A DNA stretch of 64,000 bases from Bugula neritina (Eukaryota; Bryozoa; Gymnolaemata; Cheilostomatida; Bugulidae), in the NCBI GenBank assembly GCA_964035545.1, contig OZ037770.1, positions 11,584,463 through 11,648,462 on the forward strand, read 5' to 3'. This document shows positions 63,101 to 64,000 of the stretch, in pieces. Within the stretch, counting starts at the first letter, position 1. Each line of letters starts with the position of its first letter. The translations under genes and the position numbers were made by a program. Below the pieces are notes generated by a model, which worked only from the letters and a program-made list of their open reading frames with translations, ran no database searches and was not told where the DNA came from.

Positions 63101-64000
63101 AATCATGGCTTTAACTCAAGAGTGAGTTTATATGAATTATTCTATCAGAAATCATAGATTTGTTTTTTAATTAATCTTAGATTGAGTTCTAAAGTTCACT
63201 CCGGGCTATGACACTTGTCTTAGCTTGTCGCATCAGGTGAAATCTCACATATCGAAAGAAATGAGTTTGTGTCTGAAAATATCTTGTTTATAACCTTAGG
63301 ACTTGAGTTTGTTCAAGACTATAATCAAGGACGTGTTCTCCTCCCTACCCGTACCCCCTGAGCCTAAGACCGCTAGTGCTCGAGCTAAGAATGTGGATAT
63401 TGAGGCGGCCATAGAGTCTCAGGCCGCCGAGAAAGGTCTGGTTCCTCACAAACCGTGGATGGAGAAATGTCTACAGCTGTATGCTGTATCCACAGTCTGT
63501 CAGGGTGAGTTGTGGTACAGCCTGAGAGAGTTTATGTGTAGAACAATGCAGTATCATCCTTCTGCATTTCGCAATACTAGTTTGAATTGAGAAAAATCAA
63601 TGTTTGGGTCCGCAGACCTATCTGAAATAATATACTTTCTATGCTTTTTTTATTGATTTTAACAAGCAAAATAGAACTAAAAGTATCAATTTTTAAGCTG
63701 ATTTAAATGTGCAGTGATTATCTCCCCTCTCAGGTGTTATTTTGGTCGGGCCATCTGGTAGTGGAAAGTCAGCCTGTGTTCAGTCTCTGATTGAGGCGCT
63801 CTGCGTCAACCCCCGAGGTATGAGCAGACAGTCGCAGTCTCAGTCTAAAGTTACCGGAGCTCAGCAGGCAGATGCTAATCACAGACTGCTGAAGATAAAC
63901 CCGTGTGTAGTGGACGATTATCAGACTATGTTTGGATACCTCAATCAACAGGGTGACTGGGTGGACGGCATATTCACTCACACCTTCAGGAAAGCTAACA
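27188..64000 (+). CDS. axonemal dynein heavy chain, DNAH5/DNAH8-like tail with divergent motor (partial, 52 exons seen)
   Basis: Joining 52 phase-consistent exons gives about 8,416 coding bases (about 2,805 residues), cut by the window end inside AAA2. The start is ATG 27,188; an in-frame GTG upstream is not needed. The order is N-terminal tail (DHC_N1), linker (DHC_N2), AAA1 and start of AAA2. Tail stretches such as AKSKLLKRWKVIDC, ITDAVNETKDKVKY and TNQLVLACKEYM resemble, from memory, the DNAH5/DNAH8 outer-arm class. Dynein heavy chains use ATP at AAA1 to move on microtubules; axonemal ones power cilia and flagella. The motor here departs from the canonical AAA1 signatures and carries a long insert. 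DNAH14 or DNHD1-type divergent chains are alternatives I cannot exclude, but the tail favours the DNAH5/8 class. The remaining motor, stalk and C-terminus lie beyond the window. Confidence 0.9.
30658..30990 (+). repeat. 31-bp tandem array made of a MITE terminus
   Basis: About eleven units of 31 bp with core CAGTGCTCCCTCCATATCTC start some 20 bases after the donor of dynein exon 5. The unit equals the terminal inverted repeat of the adjacent element at 30967-31159 plus ten linker bases ending in TA. Confidence 0.9.
30967..31159. mobile_element. mariner-like MITE in dynein intron 5
   Basis: 193 bp, left end CAGTGCTCCCTCCATATCTC, right end inverted (AGTGAGATATGGAGGGAGCA), TA on both sides. It is related to 1001-1199 and 59719-59909. 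Non-coding. Confidence 0.8.
34340..34545 (+). repeat. TTAGTGTTAGTAGTTAGTA-type repeats before dynein exon 10
   Basis: Degenerate repeats of 8-24 bases end just before the acceptor of exon 10 (exon begins 34,552). They replace the usual pyrimidine tract with a G/T/A-rich sequence; only ATTTTAG remains pyrimidine-rich. Confidence 0.75.
36706..36930 (+). mobile_element. tRNA-derived SINE, plus strand, dynein intron 13
   Basis: The head CTGTGGTCTAAGGGTAAGAG and a decayed B-box (GGTTAGAATTC) are followed by the family tail with GGTTTTCACGGGGATGGTGA. It is the only copy in the window in the sense direction of the gene. Confidence 0.75.
37223..37599 (+). repeat. 13 x 29-bp minisatellite that multiplies the exon 14 donor site
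   Basis: Thirteen near-identical 29-bp units start at 37,223 and every 29 bases thereafter to 37,571. Each opens with GTAAGGTAAG. The first unit spans the true exon/intron border (exon ends 37,227), so every unit carries a GTAAG/GTAAGT donor copy. Only the first donor keeps the frame open: reading on gives a TAA in the second unit. Confidence 0.95.
37687..37815. mobile_element. short inverted-repeat element (AAATTGAGATAA type), intron 14
   Basis: The left GGGAAAATTGAGATAATCCT and right AGGTTATCTCAATTTTTCTG form imperfect terminal inverted repeats about 85 bases apart. Similar termini bound 42,337-42,476. Non-coding MITE-like element; ends are approximate. Confidence 0.55.
39160..39372 (-). 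mobile_element. tRNA-derived SINE, minus strand, dynein intron 16
   Basis: Minus-strand head GCAGCCGTGGTCTAGGGAGT, B-box-like GGGTTCGAACCC, and the family tail. GCGGAAACAC-like sequences on the two sides (about 39,145 and 39,373) may be a diverged target duplication. Confidence 0.8.
40379..40440 (+). repeat. 12-bp tandem repeat abutting dynein exon 19 acceptor
   Basis: Five copies of a TACTCTGTATTG unit lie directly before TGTTCTGCAG, the acceptor of exon 19 (begins 40,445). They form part of its pyrimidine-rich tract. Confidence 0.8.
40625..41440 (+). repeat. AGT/GGT trinucleotide-type repeat with higher-order units
   Basis: About 800 bases of GGTGGTAGTATTAGTGGTGG-like sequence in dynein intron 19. 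A longer unit of about 160 bp is visible: TAGTATCAGT occurs at 40,961 and 41,121 with matching context. The + strand almost lacks C. ORFs read from it are repeat translations. Confidence 0.9.
42181..42325. mobile_element. foldback element in dynein intron 20
   Basis: The left GAAGCAGCACCAAGTTGGGG and right CCACCAACTCAGTGCTGCTT are imperfect inverted repeats of about 30 bp enclosing about 85 bases. Non-coding. Confidence 0.6.
42337..42476. mobile_element. short inverted-repeat element, same type as 37,687
   Basis: The left GTGGAGAAATTGAGATAGCC and right GGCTTTTCTCAATTTCTCCA form terminal inverted repeats. TA flanks both sides. Directly adjacent to the foldback element at 42,181-42,325. Confidence 0.6.
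42895..43020 (+). repeat. ACTC microsatellite, dynein intron 20
   Basis: Runs of CACTCACTCACTCACTCA with interruptions. A 74-codon ORF over it is repeat-derived. Confidence 0.85.
43482..50098 (+). other. dynein exons 21-31: distal tail
   Basis: The exons are 43482-43539, 44019-44262, 45480-45592, 45721-45825, 46073-46203, 46595-46756, 47131-47306, 47738-47894, 48444-48619, 49142-49292 and 49967-50098. Each has GT-AG borders and the phases join without gaps. The sequence is helical and charged, as in the dynein tail, with ISPEEAVSRLHDFLQKYKLY and DLLGQLYGLFQKFIRF matching the class in position. No intermediate exon is required in the 1.75-kb intron before exon 21. Confidence 0.83.
48227..48261. 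repeat. near-perfect 16-bp hairpin in dynein intron 28
   Basis: CAAGTTTGGAGTTGGG and its inverted complement are separated by one to three bases, giving a strong DNA or RNA stem. Confidence 0.8.
51845..51905 (+). repeat. 18-bp tandem repeat, dynein intron 31
   Basis: Three copies of ATTCTGTTGATTACATTT in the 2-kb intron between exons 31 and 32. Confidence 0.8.
52308..52485 (+). repeat. CTAC/CTTAC microsatellite right after dynein exon 32 donor
   Basis: CTTACCTACCTACC repeats begin about 15 bases after the exon 32 donor (exon ends 52,292). Confidence 0.85.
53970..54140 (+). repeat. 21-bp minisatellite, dynein intron 35
   Basis: Eight to nine degenerate copies of a CACCATGGTTACCAGTGTTA-type unit. 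The ORF running from exon 35 into it is read-through only. Confidence 0.85.
56206..56848 (+). repeat. direct duplication of the intron end plus start of dynein exon 40
   Basis: Copy 1 (56,206-56,590, interrupted by a SINE) and copy 2 (56,687-56,848) match over about 160 bases. The match includes an identical acceptor context TTCTTAACAG and the first 30 bases of the exon. In copy 1 the exon-like part (from 56,561) encodes VSLEDGVEVWL and then meets TAG at 56,597-56,599. Copy 2 is the true exon 40 (56,819-56,953). Confidence 0.92.
56285..56495 (-). mobile_element. tRNA-derived SINE with 14-bp target duplication, dynein intron 39
   Basis: Minus-strand head GCCGTGGTCTAGGGGTTAGA and B-box-like GGGTTCGAGCCC. 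TACCAACACCAATA flanks both sides (56,271-56,284 and 56,496-56,509). The matching site in duplicate copy 2 at about 56,752-56,766 is empty. This is the best-preserved copy in the window. Confidence 0.92.
58953..60459 (+). other. dynein exons 44-46: AAA1 ATPase core
   Basis: The exons are 58953-59094, 59501-59661 and 60233-60459. Walker A reads GPQAVGKTE (K about 2267) instead of the near-universal GPAGTGKTE. Walker B reads WVCFDEVHLM (D about 2313, E about 2314) instead of CFDEFNRI. The CSD-type motif before it is replaced by LHCDMNM. Sensor 1 is FMTLNPAAMTR (N about 2365), and the arginine-containing LFRVV is kept. Nucleotide-binding residues are therefore present, so ATP binding and perhaps hydrolysis are plausible, but the surroundings are unlike standard axonemal AAA1 domains. 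Confidence 0.88.
59719..59909. mobile_element. mariner-like MITE, dynein intron 45
   Basis: 191 bp, TA-flanked, left CGTGCTCCTTCTATATCTCA, right GTGATATACGGAAGGGGCAC. Diverged relative of 30967-31159. Confidence 0.65.
60936..63504 (+). other. dynein exons 47-51: end of AAA1, long insert, approach to AAA2
   Basis: The exons are 60936-61156, 61623-61676, 62258-62503, 62860-63005 and 63300-63504. After LNILTAVLKRSVMKRKN comes about 170 residues of low-complexity, charged sequence: Ser/Thr-rich in exon 47, an 18-residue exon 48, acidic then basic in exon 49, and Gly-rich at the start of exon 50. Dynein-like sequence returns at YARIEHALVGQSLLEII. Exon 48 is 54 nt and phase 1 on both sides, so it may be a cassette. 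Exon 49 has two in-frame acceptors six bases apart (after CACCTAG or TTCAAG). Confidence 0.82.
63734..64000 (+). other. dynein exon 52 (cut by window end): start of AAA2
   Basis: The exon opens with ILVGPSGSGKSACVQSL, a standard AAA2 Walker A (K about 2728). It continues through a Ser/Gln-rich loop to KINPCVVDDYQTMFGYL and GDWVDGIFTHTFRKAN, which correspond to the canonical NPKA...FG and W.DGI motifs. The reading frame is open to the last base, so the gene continues beyond 64,000. Confidence 0.9.

Overview
This is intron-rich animal nuclear DNA. It is AT-rich, has GT-AG introns of about 0.1-2 kb, and contains a RING/B-box (TRIM-type) gene, a Ty3/gypsy LTR retrotransposon, an RTE-like LINE, tRNA-derived SINEs, several small inverted-repeat elements and many micro- and minisatellites. 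The gene content and repeat load would fit a non-bilaterian animal such as a sponge, but that placement is a guess.

Left part (1-17,400): two copies of a roughly 7.5-kb segment in tandem. Copy A (1 to about 7,640) holds an intact eight-exon gene for a 604-residue RING, two-B-box, coiled-coil, beta-propeller protein (3042-7369). Copy B (9,888 to about 17,390) has lost the RING, both B-boxes and most of the coiled coil. It keeps an open propeller, and has a 5'-truncated LINE in one intron and a 937-bp inverted-repeat element in the next. Copy A carries a 398-bp TTAA-flanked element that copy B lacks, so each copy records empty sites for the other. A separate 693-bp inverted-repeat element lies between the copies.

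Middle (17,400-27,180): an almost intact, young Ty3/gypsy element (18,869-23,221; 197-bp LTRs differing at one position; 5-bp target duplication) next to ATT/ACT-type tandem repeats. It is followed by a SINE and a tiny three-exon gene for a 74-residue Kish-B/TMEM167B protein (25,197-26,252).

Right part (27,188 to past 64,000): one axonemal dynein heavy-chain gene on the + strand. I assembled 52 exons with consistent phases, giving about 2,805 residues before the window ends inside AAA2. The tail aligns (from memory) with the DNAH5/DNAH8 class of outer-arm heavy chains. The motor is unusual: AAA1 keeps Walker A, Walker B and sensor-1 residues but with non-canonical surroundings, and about 170 extra low-complexity residues lie between the end of AAA1 and the AAA2 approach. 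Other low-complexity inserts lie in the tail and linker, several encoded by phase-symmetric microexons.

The dynein introns are rich in odd structure: a 13-copy minisatellite made of the 5' splice site itself, a duplicated exon start with an in-frame stop, an inverted-repeat element whose terminus has expanded into a tandem array, three SINEs, and long GGT/AGT repeats. The genes do not form one pathway; the strongest leads are the unusual dynein and the splice-site duplications.
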